64,000 nucleotides of DNA from contig DATHAQ010000012.1 in the NCBI GenBank assembly GCA_035296565.1, positions 28,226-92,225 on the forward strand, given 5' to 3'. The notes beneath the pieces were generated by a model. The model ran no database searches. It was not told the origin of the DNA and saw nothing but the letters and a program-made list of their open reading frames with translations. Source of the DNA: JACCZR01 sp035296565. Lineage in GTDB: Bacteria; Actinomycetota; Thermoleophilia; Solirubrobacterales; Thermoleophilaceae. The position numbers and the translations under genes were made by a program. Below are positions 1 through 7,786 of this stretch, piece by piece (position 1 is the stretch's first letter; every line of letters begins with the position of its first letter).

Positions 1-367
1 CCTCGGGCGGGGTCCCGAGGACCACGACTCGACCGTTGGTCTTCAGCTTGCGGATGACCGGGTGGAAGAACTCGTAGAGCGCGTGGAGGCGCTCGGAGCT
101 GTCGATGCCGGTGGCGTCGTAGACGATGGCGCCGAGCTTGCGGTCACCCTCGGCGCTGTCGAGCACCTCGGCACCGATCGAGCGCATGACCGCGTTCACG
201 GCCTCGGTCAGGCGGCTTTCGGCGGCCCCCCCGACCAGCGCGGGGCCGTCGAGAACGGGCTGCCCGGGCTCGAAGCGGCGCAGACGTGGGGGCTGCGGGA
301 GACCGAGCTGCTTGGAGAGGAAGCTGCCCGGGCCGGAGAGGGCGAACGACTGGTAGCGGTCACTCAT
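1..367 (-). CDS. fabG4: 3-oxoacyl-ACP reductase, FabG4-like (N-terminal part, cut by window edge)
   Basis: Read leftwards from an ATG at 367, the protein begins MSDRYQSFALSGPGSFLSKQ and continues with LGLPQPPRLRRF and, near the window edge, FFHPVIRKLKTNGRVVVLG. This is the N-terminal flavodoxin-like domain found in high-molecular-weight FabG enzymes such as mycobacterial FabG4 (Rv0242c); the catalytic SDR domain lies outside the window. The expected role is NADH-dependent reduction of 3-oxoacyl thioesters. It is divergent from the thiolase at 405, the same arrangement as Rv0242c/Rv0243. A TAGCCT box 10 nt before the ATG suggests a leaderless transcript. Family assignment is firm, but the exact substrate is not visible. 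Confidence 0.78.
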   Translation of the reverse strand, partial: MSDRYQSFALSGPGSFLSKQLGLPQPPRLRRFEPGQPVLDGPALVGGAAESRLTEAVNAVMRSIGAEVLDSAEGDRKLGAIVYDATGIDSSERLHALYEFFHPVIRKLKTNGRVVVLGTPPE

Positions 368-377
368 CGAGCCCGCC

Positions 378-397
378 AGGCTACCGACAGATAACGT
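378..397. promoter_or_regulatory. Divergent leaderless -10 boxes for fabG4-like gene and fadA2
   Basis: On the minus strand TAGCCT (378-383) lies 10 nt before the ATG at 367. On the plus strand TAACGT (392-397) lies 7 nt before the ATG at 405. With so little space, transcription would begin at or next to both start codons. No consensus -35 hexamer is evident. Confidence 0.55.
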
Positions 398-404
398 CTG
401 GGCA

Positions 405-1685
405 ATGGCGCAGAGCATCAAGCCGGCAGCCGTCCTCGGCGGCAACCGCATCCCGTTCGCCCGCTCGGGCAAGTCCTACGCAGAGGCCTCCAACCAGGAC
501 ATGCTCACCGCGACGCTCGATGGGCTGGTGGCCCGCTTCGGCCTCCAGGATGAGCGCATGGGGGAGGTGGTGGCCGGCGCCGTGCTCAAGCACGCCCGCG
601 ACTTCAACCTCACCCGCGAGTGCGTCCTGGGGAGCGCCCTTTCGCCCGCCACCCCCGCCTACGACGTCCAGCAGGCCTGCGACACGGGCATCGAAGCGGC
701 GGTGCTGGTGGCCAACAAGATCGCCCTCGGCCAGGTCGACGCCGGCGTGGCCGGCGGGGTGGACACCACCTCCGACGCGCCCCTGGGCGTCAACGACGAC
801 CTGCGGCGGATCATGATGGCCGCCAACAACACCAAGAGCACAGCGGAGCGGGCCAAGCTCGTGACCAAGATCCGGCCCGGCCACATCGTGCCCGACATGC
901 CGCGCAACGCCGAGCCGCGCACCGGACTGTCGATGGGCGCCCACACCGCGCAGAGCGCCGAACGCTGGGGCATCAGCCGCGAGGAGCAGGACGAGCTGAC
1001 GGTGCGCAGCCACCGACGCCTTGCCGCCGCGTATGACCGCGGCTTCTTCGACGACCTCGTCACGCCCTACCTCGGGCTCGAGCGCGACGAGACTCTGCGC
1101 CCCGACGCCTCCGAGGACAAGCTCGCCAAGCTCGAGCCGGTCTTCGGCGACGACGGCAACGGCACGATGACCGCCGGCAACTCGACGCCGCTGAGCGACG
1201 GCGCCTCCACGGTGCTGCTCTCGAGCGACGAGTGGGCCGAGGAGCACTCGCTACCGGTGCTCGCCCACCTGACCCACGTACAGACCGCGGCCGTCGACTA
1301 CGTGCACGGCGAAGAGGGGCTGCTCATGGCCCCGGCCTACGCCGTCGCGAAGCTGCTCGACAAGGCAGGCCTGTCGCTGCAGGACTTCGACTTCTACGAG
1401 CTCCACGAGGCCTTCGCTGCCCAGGTGCTGTTCACGCTCAAGGCCTGGGAGGACCCCGCGTTCTGCGCCGAGCGACTCGGCCTCTCCGAGCCGCTGGGCT
1501 CGATCGACCGCGACAAGCTGAACGTGAACGGCTCCTCGCTCGCGGTCGGGCATCCCTTTGCTGCGACCGGCGGGCGGATCATCGCCACGGGGGCCAAGCT
1601 GCTCGCCGAGAAGGGCTCAGGCCGCGCGCTGGTCTCCATCTGCGCTGCGGGCGGGCAAGGCGTGGTCGCCATCCTCGAGCGGTAG
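405..1685 (+). CDS. fadA2: Acetyl-CoA acetyltransferase (thiolase), FadA2/FadI-like
   Basis: A 426-residue thiolase that cleaves 3-oxoacyl-CoA to acetyl-CoA and a shortened acyl-CoA, or runs the reverse condensation. The nucleophilic Cys92 sits in VQQACDTGIEAA, the general-base His in FYELHEAFAAQ, and the C-terminal Cys loop in SICAAGGQG; NVNGSSLAVGHPFAATGGR is the conserved thiolase loop. The neighbour arrangement (divergent FabG4-like gene, downstream acyl-CoA dehydrogenase) matches the mycobacterial Rv0242c-Rv0244c region. The start is an ATG 7 nt after a -10-like box. The stop overlaps the next gene's GTG by one base, so the two are co-transcribed. Confidence 0.9.
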   Translation: MAQSIKPAAVLGGNRIPFARSGKSYAEASNQDMLTATLDGLVARFGLQDERMGEVVAGAVLKHARDFNLTRECVLGSALSPATPAYDVQQACDTGIEAAVLVANKIALGQVDAGVAGGVDTTSDAPLGVNDDLRRIMMAANNTKSTAERAKLVTKIRPGHIVPDMPRNAEPRTGLSMGAHTAQSAERWGISREEQDELTVRSHRRLAAAYDRGFFDDLVTPYLGLERDETLRPDASEDKLAKLEPVFGDDGNGTMTAGNSTPLSDGASTVLLSSDEWAEEHSLPVLAHLTHVQTAAVDYVHGEEGLLMAPAYAVAKLLDKAGLSLQDFDFYELHEAFAAQVLFTLKAWEDPAFCAERLGLSEPLGSIDRDKLNVNGSSLAVGHPFAATGGRIIATGAKLLAEKGSGRALVSICAAGGQGVVAILER

Positions 1686-3058
1686 TGGCGTTCACGCTCG
1701 AGCTGACGGGCGCCCAGCACGGTCTGGTCGAGCGCACGCACCGCTTCGCGGCGGAGGTCGTCCGGCCGGTCGCCCAGCAGTACGACCACGACGAGGAGTT
1801 CCCCTGGGAGGTCCTCGAGCAGGCGGCTCAGGAGGGGTTCTACAACCCGCTCTTCTACCGCGATCTGATCGGCGACCCGACCGGCCTCTCCCTGCCGCTG
1901 TTCATGGAGGAGCTGTTCTGGGGTTGCGCGGGGATAGGGCTGGCGATCGTCATGCCCGCGCTGGCGCTGTCGGCCATGGCCCAGGCGGCCACCCCCGACC
2001 AGCTGCTGCGCTGGGCGCCGAACTGCTTCGGGAAGCCGGGCGACCTCAAGCTCGCCGCGCTGTGCATCTCCGAGCCCCAGGGCGGCAGCGACGTCAAGAA
2101 CCTTCGGACCACAGCCACGCGCGACGGCGACGAGTGGGTGCTCGACGGGCACAAGATCTGGATCGGCAACGGCGGCATCGCGGATGTGCACGTGGTCAAC
2201 GCGACCGTCGACCCCGAGCTCGGCCACCGCGGGCAGGCGCTGTTCGTGGTGCCGGGCGGGACGCCGGGCCTGGAGATGGTCCGCAAGCTCGAGAAGCTGG
2301 GCTGCCGCGCCTCGCACACCGCCGAGCTGCGCTTCGAGGGCTGCCGCATCCCCGGCGACCACCTGCTCGGCGGCTACTCGGCGCTCGAGAACCGCCTGAA
2401 GAAGGCCCGCGAGAGCGACGCGAGTAGCTCGCCCACGCTGGGCGCCTTCGAGCAGACCCGGCCGATGGTCGCCGCGCAGGCGCTGGGCATCGCCCGGGCC
2501 TCGCTCGAGCTTGCTCGCGACTACGCCGCCGAGCGCGAGGCGTTCGGCGAGCCGATCATCGAGAAGCAGGGGATCTCCTTCCAGCTGGCCGAAGTCGCTG
2601 CCGACCTGGACGCTGCGCGGCTTCTCACCTGGCGCGCGGCGTGGATGGCGGCCGAGAAGGTGCCCTGGCAGCACGGCGAGGGCTCGATGTCGAAGCTCAA
2701 GGCCTCCGAGACCGCGGTGCGAGCCAGCGAGCTGGCGGTCCAGGTCTGCGGCGGCTACGGCTACGTGCGCGACAAGCCCGCCGAGAAGTGGTACCGCGAC
2801 GCCAAGCTCTACACGATCTTCGAGGGCACCAGCGAGATCCAGCGGCTGGTGATCGGGCGGGCGCTGCAGGAGGCTGCCGGTTCGGAACCGCTGCACCACC
2901 GCTTCCCGGGCCCTCGCAGCGGGATCTCCGCCTCCGTGGGCCGCGGCACCGAGACGCGCTCGAAGGCCGGTGCCCAGCTGACCAAGGGGATCCTGAAGGC
3001 GCCCTGGCTGCGTGAGTTCGCCCGCCTCACCCCCAACAACTTCTGGAGTGGCTCGTAG
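1685..3058 (+). CDS. Acyl-CoA dehydrogenase
   Basis: A 457-residue FAD-dependent acyl-CoA dehydrogenase that introduces the alpha-beta double bond of an acyl-CoA and hands electrons to ETF. Visible motifs are the FAD/substrate segment LCISEPQGGSDVKNLRTTA, KIWIGNGG, the C-terminal CGGYGYVRD, and the catalytic glutamate in YTIFEGTSEIQR near residue 379. The start is GTG at 1685, sharing one base with the thiolase TAG. About 60 residues beyond the usual end form a basic, Gly/Ser-rich tail. Its electron acceptors are encoded at 23.2-26.7 kb in this window. Substrate chain length cannot be read from the sequence. Confidence 0.9.
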   Translation: MAFTLELTGAQHGLVERTHRFAAEVVRPVAQQYDHDEEFPWEVLEQAAQEGFYNPLFYRDLIGDPTGLSLPLFMEELFWGCAGIGLAIVMPALALSAMAQAATPDQLLRWAPNCFGKPGDLKLAALCISEPQGGSDVKNLRTTATRDGDEWVLDGHKIWIGNGGIADVHVVNATVDPELGHRGQALFVVPGGTPGLEMVRKLEKLGCRASHTAELRFEGCRIPGDHLLGGYSALENRLKKARESDASSSPTLGAFEQTRPMVAAQALGIARASLELARDYAAEREAFGEPIIEKQGISFQLAEVAADLDAARLLTWRAAWMAAEKVPWQHGEGSMSKLKASETAVRASELAVQVCGGYGYVRDKPAEKWYRDAKLYTIFEGTSEIQRLVIGRALQEAAGSEPLHHRFPGPRSGISASVGRGTETRSKAGAQLTKGILKAPWLREFARLTPNNFWSGS

Positions 3059-3732
3059 TGGCGGAGGGGCCCGGTTGGCACCCCGACCCGTGGAACGCTG
3101 CACAGCAGCGCTGGTGGGACGGGCAGCAGTGGACCGAGCACGTGCAGGGAAGCGCGGCTCCGCCGCCGCCCCCTGCGCGCCGCCGGCGCGGGCCGGTGAT
3201 AGCGCTGGTGGCGGGCGCCGCCATCTTCGCCGTGCTGGCGCTCGCCCTGATCGTGTTCGTGGCGGCCGGCGCCTCCGGCGACAAGACCTTCGAAGAGCCC
3301 GAGTTCAGCATCCGGTTCGACTACCCGAGCGGGTTCTCCCGCCGCGACGTGCCCGAGGGCAACTCCGACGAGAAGATCAGCCTCGCGATCGACGACAAGA
3401 ACGGCATCGCCGTCTCCAAGTACGAGCAGGAAACGAGCGTCACCGAGGCCAACATCGGCTTCACCAGATCGGTGCTCGACGGAGTCGTGAGGCAGCTGAG
3501 CTCCGAGCCCGCCCCCTCCGGCAAGCGCGTGACCGTCGCGGGCCTGCCGGGCTTCGAGTACGAGTTCCCGATCAGGTCACTCTCGGGCGTGCGCAGCCGC
3601 TCGATCTTCCTCTTCCAGGGCCGCGACGAGTACCAGATCAACTGTCAGTTCGAACCAGGCCGGCGCAGCACGGTGATGGAGGCCTGCGACCAGGCGCTCG
3701 ACACGCTCGAGGTGGCGCGACCGGGGCGCTAG
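3058..3732 (+). CDS. DUF2510 domain membrane protein with PsbP/LpqN-like extracytoplasmic part
   Basis: A 224-residue protein beginning with a DUF2510 module (WHPDPWNAAQQRWWDGQQWTEH, residues 5-26), then a Pro/Arg linker and one membrane helix at about 42-65 (VIALVAGAAIFAVLALALIV). The remaining ~150 residues resemble the PsbP-like/LpqN family seen in actinobacterial surface proteins (FSIRFDYPSGFSRRDVPEG; later LPGFEYEFPI). The DUF2510 end should be cytoplasmic and the rest outside. The GTG start shares one base with the dehydrogenase stop, so it is the last gene of that operon. Function is unknown. Confidence 0.75.
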   Translation: MAEGPGWHPDPWNAAQQRWWDGQQWTEHVQGSAAPPPPPARRRRGPVIALVAGAAIFAVLALALIVFVAAGASGDKTFEEPEFSIRFDYPSGFSRRDVPEGNSDEKISLAIDDKNGIAVSKYEQETSVTEANIGFTRSVLDGVVRQLSSEPAPSGKRVTVAGLPGFEYEFPIRSLSGVRSRSIFLFQGRDEYQINCQFEPGRRSTVMEACDQALDTLEVARPGR

Positions 3733-3783
3733 CGGGCGCGTTGAGCGCCGACCCCCGCGCCGAACGGCGGTCCCCCCCTCTCG

Positions 3784-3812
3784 AAAAACCCTCAGCCGCC
3801 TGAGCGTTTTTT
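3784..3812 (+). terminator. Intrinsic terminator, CTCAG-CCGC-CTGAG family (copy 1)
   Basis: AAAAACCCTCAG (3784-3795) pairs with CTGAGCGTTTTT (3800-3811), with one C:C mismatch, a four-base CCGC loop and a T6 tract. It follows the DUF2510 gene by about 50 nt and would end that operon. Confidence 0.85.
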
Positions 3813-3947
3813 CGGTCGGGCCCCGCGGTCCCCCCAGCCTGTCGCCGACGGCGCCCCCCTTCCCGCCTCCTGCCGTTCCGGTCGCCTTGGGACAGCCGCC
3901 GGCCCCGCGGTTTTCGCTGGCCCGCCGAGCAGCGGTACCCCTCTGGG

Positions 3948-3974
3948 AAATCGCTCAGCCGCCTGAGCGTTTGT
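3948..3974 (+). terminator. Intrinsic terminator-like hairpin, same family (copy 2)
   Basis: CGCTCAG (3952-3958) and CTGAGCG (3963-3969) form a perfect 7-bp stem around CCGC, flanked by AAAT and TTTGTTT. The stem core and loop match copy 1, 165 nt upstream, so this is a second terminator in series or a duplicated element. Confidence 0.7.
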
Positions 3975-4064
3975 TTCGGCTGGGCCGCGGCCGCCCAGGC
4001 GGTTTTCTCCCCCTTTTCACACACGTGACCCACCCATGCGTCGCTGCGGCGGAGCATCGACGCC

Positions 4065-4931
4065 GTGCGGTGCGAGCGTGGCCAGACGACAATCGAGTGG
4101 ACCGGGCTGGTGCTCTTCCTCGCCCTGGCGCTGGGCGCGCTCGCCGCCGTCGTCCCGTCGGTCAACGGGCGCTCGTTCGGCGGCTTTCTCACGCACCGCA
4201 TCGTGTGCGCGATCAAGGGCGGCTGCGACGACGGCGACGCTCAACTCGCGCGCGCATACGGGAAGAGGAACGCGGAGCGGGTGCGCGAGCTGGCGCCGGA
4301 CGTCGTCTACGAGCCGGGCGAGCCCTCGATCCCGGTCGACTACCGCGAGTGCCGAAGACGGGCCTGCTCGCAGACGCCGAACGACCGGCGGCTGGATGCC
4401 CACCGCACGGAGGCCGGCCGGCAAGCCCCCGTCTTCACACACGTCGTGCGCCGCGGCGGGCGTACCTACATCCAGTACTGGTTCTACTACCCGGACTCGA
4501 ACTCGACGGTCCTGGCTAGCGACAAGCTCTGGAACCTGAGCCCCGCGCTCCGGGCGGCGGGCCGCTACCCCGGCTACCACCACGACGACTGGGAGAGCTA
4601 CCAAGTGCGGGTAGAGCGCGACGGGCGCACCTTCGTGCGCGCCTCGTCACACCACGGCTACAAGGGCTGCAAGCGCTGCACCAACCGCTGGACGCGCTGG
4701 ACGGGCTGGACGCGCGTGTCGAGGGGAAGCCACGCCGGTCACATCCCGCTGAACGGAAGCCGGCGCAAGTTGCCCGGGGTGAACCTGCGCGAGCGCACGA
4801 CGACCGCGGACGGGATCCGGCTGGTGCCGCTCGAGCGCGTGGGCAAGCCTGGCTATCGGCCGCTGGATCCCGGCATCAAGCCGCCCTGGCGCAAGGAAGT
4901 CTGGAGGGACCCGTCATCGAACGGCACCTAG
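4065..4931 (+). CDS. Prepilin-like secreted protein with C-terminal domain of unknown function
   Basis: A 288-residue protein. Its N terminus MRCERG-QTTIEWTGLVLF followed by a hydrophobic helix matches a type IV/Flp prepilin site: cleavage after Gly6, Glu at mature position +5, then about 20 hydrophobic residues. Pilins are usually short, but here about 250 residues follow. That part is rich in Arg and aromatic residues and includes YIQYWFYYPDSNS and GYHHDDWESYQVRV, which loosely recalls Vps62-type domains; that resemblance is weak. The start is a GTG with no clear ribosome site. Its end overlaps the convergent CDF gene by 4 nt. No pilus genes are nearby. Confidence 0.6.
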   Translation: MRCERGQTTIEWTGLVLFLALALGALAAVVPSVNGRSFGGFLTHRIVCAIKGGCDDGDAQLARAYGKRNAERVRELAPDVVYEPGEPSIPVDYRECRRRACSQTPNDRRLDAHRTEAGRQAPVFTHVVRRGGRTYIQYWFYYPDSNSTVLASDKLWNLSPALRAAGRYPGYHHDDWESYQVRVERDGRTFVRASSHHGYKGCKRCTNRWTRWTGWTRVSRGSHAGHIPLNGSRRKLPGVNLRERTTTADGIRLVPLERVGKPGYRPLDPGIKPPWRKEVWRDPSSNGT

Positions 4932-5908
4932 TCGCCCGCCTCGCTGGGCTCGGGGACGTCGATCTCGGTCACGGGCACGATGACCAAGTCGTGGACCTTC
5001 CAATCGAGGCCGAGCAGGCGGTCGGCGACCTCGTCAAGGCGCTCGACGAGTTCGGTTTCGTCCTCGGGGATCACCTGCACCTCGCCGGCGAACACGTGGC
5101 CCTCCTCGCGCAGGCGCACGACGGCCTCTCGCACCCACGGCAGCGACTCGGCCTCCCGCTCCATCTCCTCGGCGATCGGGTGGTACTCGGAGTTGTCGTG
5201 ACGCCGGGGACGGGCGTCCATCAGATCGTGGGTCGCGGCGCGAACGTTGCGCCAGCCGTCGCGGATGATGTCCTGGGCGATGAACAGCGCGGCCACGGAG
5301 TCCGCCCACCACAGGCCCAGGCCGATACCGATCACTCCGAGCATCGCCGCCGCCACGGTCATCCAGTCGGCCCGGTTCATCTCGGCGTCGGCGTAGAGGA
5401 CCTTGTCGTGGAGCTGGTCGGCGAGCTTGCGCTTGCGGATGCCCAGGAACACCGGCGGGACGCCGCTCCAGGCCAGCGCGACGAGCATGATCCAGCCCAG
5501 CCACACCTCGTGGCCGAAGAGCGGGATCACGCCGATGGGAGCGTGCTCGAGGTAGACCAGCTTGATGGCCGAGTCCAAGAAGACGTAGAGGCCCATGAAG
5601 AGCAGGGCGACGGCCGCCGCGAGGTACGCGATCGAGACCGCGCGGTGCTGTCCCCAGGGGAACTTGCCGTTCGCGGTCCGCTCGCGGAACCGCGAGGCGA
5701 TCAGGAAGGCGGCCGGCGGCAGGAAGCCGAGCAGGTCGTCGATCCACGCAGCCTTCATCGCCTGCGACTGGCCGAGCGTGAGGCCGACGAAGATGACCGC
5801 CGACAGCATGTAGACGAGCGTCAGCCATTCCAGGCGCTTGGCCTGCTTCATCACCGGTTGCAGCTGCTCGGGGAGCTCGAACGTTCGGGACGCGCCGCCG
5901 CCGCTCAC
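4928..5908 (-). CDS. Cation diffusion facilitator (CDF) family transporter
   Basis: A 326-residue member of the CDF family of proton-coupled divalent-metal exporters. Several membrane helices cover residues ~28-220, including MLSAVIFVGLTLGQ, AYLAAAVALLFMGLYVFLDS and MTVAAAMLGVIGIGLGLWWADS. A motif of the DAEMNRADW type precedes the helix with the conserved DS pair. The C-terminal cytoplasmic domain (~225-326) holds VREAVVRLREEGHVFAGEVQV, the usual CDF dimerisation fold. GTG start at 5908 overlaps the upstream lipoprotein stop as GTGA, so the two are translationally coupled. Metal specificity is not evident. Confidence 0.85.
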   Translation of the reverse strand: MSGGGASRTFELPEQLQPVMKQAKRLEWLTLVYMLSAVIFVGLTLGQSQAMKAAWIDDLLGFLPPAAFLIASRFRERTANGKFPWGQHRAVSIAYLAAAVALLFMGLYVFLDSAIKLVYLEHAPIGVIPLFGHEVWLGWIMLVALAWSGVPPVFLGIRKRKLADQLHDKVLYADAEMNRADWMTVAAAMLGVIGIGLGLWWADSVAALFIAQDIIRDGWRNVRAATHDLMDARPRRHDNSEYHPIAEEMEREAESLPWVREAVVRLREEGHVFAGEVQVIPEDETELVERLDEVADRLLGLDWKVHDLVIVPVTEIDVPEPSEAGD

Positions 5909-6600
5909 GGTTTGCCCTCCTCGTCGACCAGCCGGCGGGCTTCGCCCTCGCGGTTCAGCAGGAACCGCTCGAGCCTCACCAGCAGCTCGTTCTCGCCGTT
6001 TTTGACCGCCATCACGTGTTTGTCCTTCTTGAGCACGGTCAGGGGCATGAGCCGGAGGTCACCGAGCAGCCAGTCGCCGACGGCCGCCGGGCCGCCGGGC
6101 TTCAGCTCGTCGACCGGGGCCACCAGGGCGTTCGTCTTGCGCTCGGCCAGGCCGACCGCCTCGTTGCCCTCCTCCGCGGAGACGCGCACGTTGGCGAGGT
6201 CCGTGGGGTACGAGGCGCCTACAGGCACGCCCACCACCGTCTCGGTGGTCAGGTACGGACGGGTGAAGGCCACCTCCTTCTTCCAGCGCGACTTGCTGGT
6301 CAGCCCGGCGGCCATGACGTCGATCGAGCCCTCCCTGAGGGCATCGACGTGCTCTTCCTCCGAGCCCTCGATCCACTCCACGCGCGCGCCCAGCGTGCGA
6401 GCGAAACGCTCCAAGAGCCGCACCTCGGCGCCCGCGGGGGGTTTGCCCGGTTCGAGGACCACGAACGGGTCGCTCTCCGAGATGCCGGCGCGCAGGACGC
6501 CGTCGCGGCGGATTCGATCGGTGGTGCCGTCCGTGTCCTGAGGGATCCGACAACCAGTGAGCACCAAGGCGGCCAAAGCGAGGGCGGCGAGTGCCTTCAC
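5905..6600 (-). CDS. Extracellular solute-binding lipoprotein, family 3
   Basis: A 231-residue lipoprotein. The signal peptide MKALAALALAALVLTGC ends in a lipobox (LTGC, Cys17). The mature part is a type II periplasmic-binding fold of the amino-acid-binding family 3: VLRAGISESDPFVVLEPG, GAEVRLLERFARTLGARVEW, SIDVMAAGLTSKSRWKKEVAF. No ABC permease or ATPase lies nearby; instead the stop overlaps a CDF transporter. It may therefore serve a distant permease or act as a ligand sensor. The start is GTG at 6600, with a short CCCC-ATTTC-GGGG palindrome just upstream (6611-6625). Confidence 0.82.
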   Translation of the reverse strand: MKALAALALAALVLTGCRIPQDTDGTTDRIRRDGVLRAGISESDPFVVLEPGKPPAGAEVRLLERFARTLGARVEWIEGSEEEHVDALREGSIDVMAAGLTSKSRWKKEVAFTRPYLTTETVVGVPVGASYPTDLANVRVSAEEGNEAVGLAERKTNALVAPVDELKPGGPAAVGDWLLGDLRLMPLTVLKKDKHVMAVKNGENELLVRLERFLLNREGEARRLVDEEGKP

Positions 6601-6661
6601 GCCAGCCGCTTTACCCCGAAATGGGGACCTGACACGGCGGCCCGGATGTGTTGACCGCCGG

Positions 6662-6687
6662 TAACCTGGGCAGTTGATGCTGGGCTG
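6662..6687 (+). promoter_or_regulatory. -10 box and three-codon mini-ORF before the patatin gene
   Basis: TAACCT (6662-6667) is followed after 9 nt by ATG CTG GGC TGA (6677-6688). The stop overlaps the patatin start as TGATG. If transcription starts at the usual distance, the mini-ORF is leaderless and would deliver ribosomes to the patatin ATG. Confidence 0.4.
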
Positions 6688-7755
6688 ATGAAGGTAGGAC
6701 TCGTTCTCGGAGCGGGTGGCGTGCTAGGTGGGGCGTGGCTCACCGGCGGCCTCGAGGCCGTCGCCCGCCATACCGGCTGGGACCCCGGCAGTGCCGACCG
6801 CATCGTCGGCACCTCGGCGGGGTCGGTGATCGGCGCCTTCGCCGCGGCGGGCGTGCCGCCGTGGTTCATGGTCGCCCACTCGGCGGGCGAGACCTTCGAG
6901 GGGCTCGAGGGCCCCGACGGGCGCCCTGCCGCGGACGCCGATCGCTCCGGCGGCGCGGTCTTCCGGCTCCACAGGGGGCTTCCCCGCCCGGGTCCCAGCT
7001 CGCTGCGGATGGCGATGACCACGCTGCGCCGCCCCATGCGCCACACCCCGCTGCAGCTGATCACGGGCTGGCTGCCGGCCGGGGTCATCTCGACCGAGCA
7101 CCTCGAGGAGGTCGTCGGCCGGGCTGTGCCGGGCGGCTGGGTGGAGCACCCCTCCTTCTGGGTCGTAGCCACCGACACCCGGACCGGAAGGCGCGTCGCC
7201 TTCGGCCGCGACGGCGCCCCGGAGGCCGAGCTCAGCAAGGCCGTGGCGGCCTCCTGCGCCATCCCGGGCTTCTACCGCCCGGTGAGGATCGGCGACCGCT
7301 GCTATGTGGACGGCGGGGTCTGCTCGGGGTCCAACCTCGACCTGCTCAAGGGCGAGGGCCTCGACCTCGTGATCTGTCTGAACCCGACTTCTTCGCTGGC
7401 GCGCGCGGCGGCCCGCACGCCGGCTGCGCTGGTCGCGGGTCGAGCCCGCGGCCTGTCGGGGCGGCGACTCGGCAGCGAGGCCAAGAAGGTCAGGGCCGGT
7501 GGAGCGGAGGTGCTCCTGATCCAGCCCGACGCCGACGACCTCGCTGTGATGGGCAGCAACCTGATGAGCGGGCGCCGGCGCCACGAGATGGTCGAGACGG
7601 CGATCGAGACGGTGGGCCGCCAGCTGGAGGCGCCCGAGGCCCAGGAGCTGCTCGCGGGGCTCCCGCAGGGCGAGCCCCACAAGCTGAGCCGCCCGACGGG
7701 CCCGCCCACCGCCTGGCCGCCGATCGTGTCGGCCTCCCAGCGGAAGGCCGCGTGA
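6688..7755 (+). CDS. Patatin-like phospholipase
   Basis: A 355-residue serine lipid acyl hydrolase. It shows the oxyanion loop GAGGVLGG (residues 8-15), the nucleophile elbow GTSAGS with Ser43, and the catalytic Asp in YVDGGVCSGS near residue 209, the full patatin Ser-Asp dyad. No signal peptide is present, so it probably acts on the inner membrane face or storage lipid. It heads a four-gene operon with an acyltransferase and an acyl-CoA synthetase. The product therefore probably supplies free fatty acid or lyso-lipid to these enzymes. Substrate is not determinable. Confidence 0.85.
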   Translation: MKVGLVLGAGGVLGGAWLTGGLEAVARHTGWDPGSADRIVGTSAGSVIGAFAAAGVPPWFMVAHSAGETFEGLEGPDGRPAADADRSGGAVFRLHRGLPRPGPSSLRMAMTTLRRPMRHTPLQLITGWLPAGVISTEHLEEVVGRAVPGGWVEHPSFWVVATDTRTGRRVAFGRDGAPEAELSKAVAASCAIPGFYRPVRIGDRCYVDGGVCSGSNLDLLKGEGLDLVICLNPTSSLARAAARTPAALVAGRARGLSGRRLGSEAKKVRAGGAEVLLIQPDADDLAVMGSNLMSGRRRHEMVETAIETVGRQLEAPEAQELLAGLPQGEPHKLSRPTGPPTAWPPIVSASQRKAA

Positions 7756-7786
7756 GACACTTCCTCCTGCAAACGGAGGGAACGTC

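Larger units (their letters stand above)
3733..4064 (+). other. Intergenic region with two terminator-like hairpins
   Basis: About 330 nt separate the DUF2510 gene from the next plus-strand gene. Besides the two hairpins listed separately, I see only GC-rich sequence with no credible reading frame or RNA gene. Confidence 0.5.

Noticed and set aside
1394..3103. 569-codon minus-strand frame opposite the acyl-CoA dehydrogenase
   Set aside because: Composition is that of an antisense shadow (Arg/Ala/Leu rich, no motifs), and the plus-strand gene is certain.
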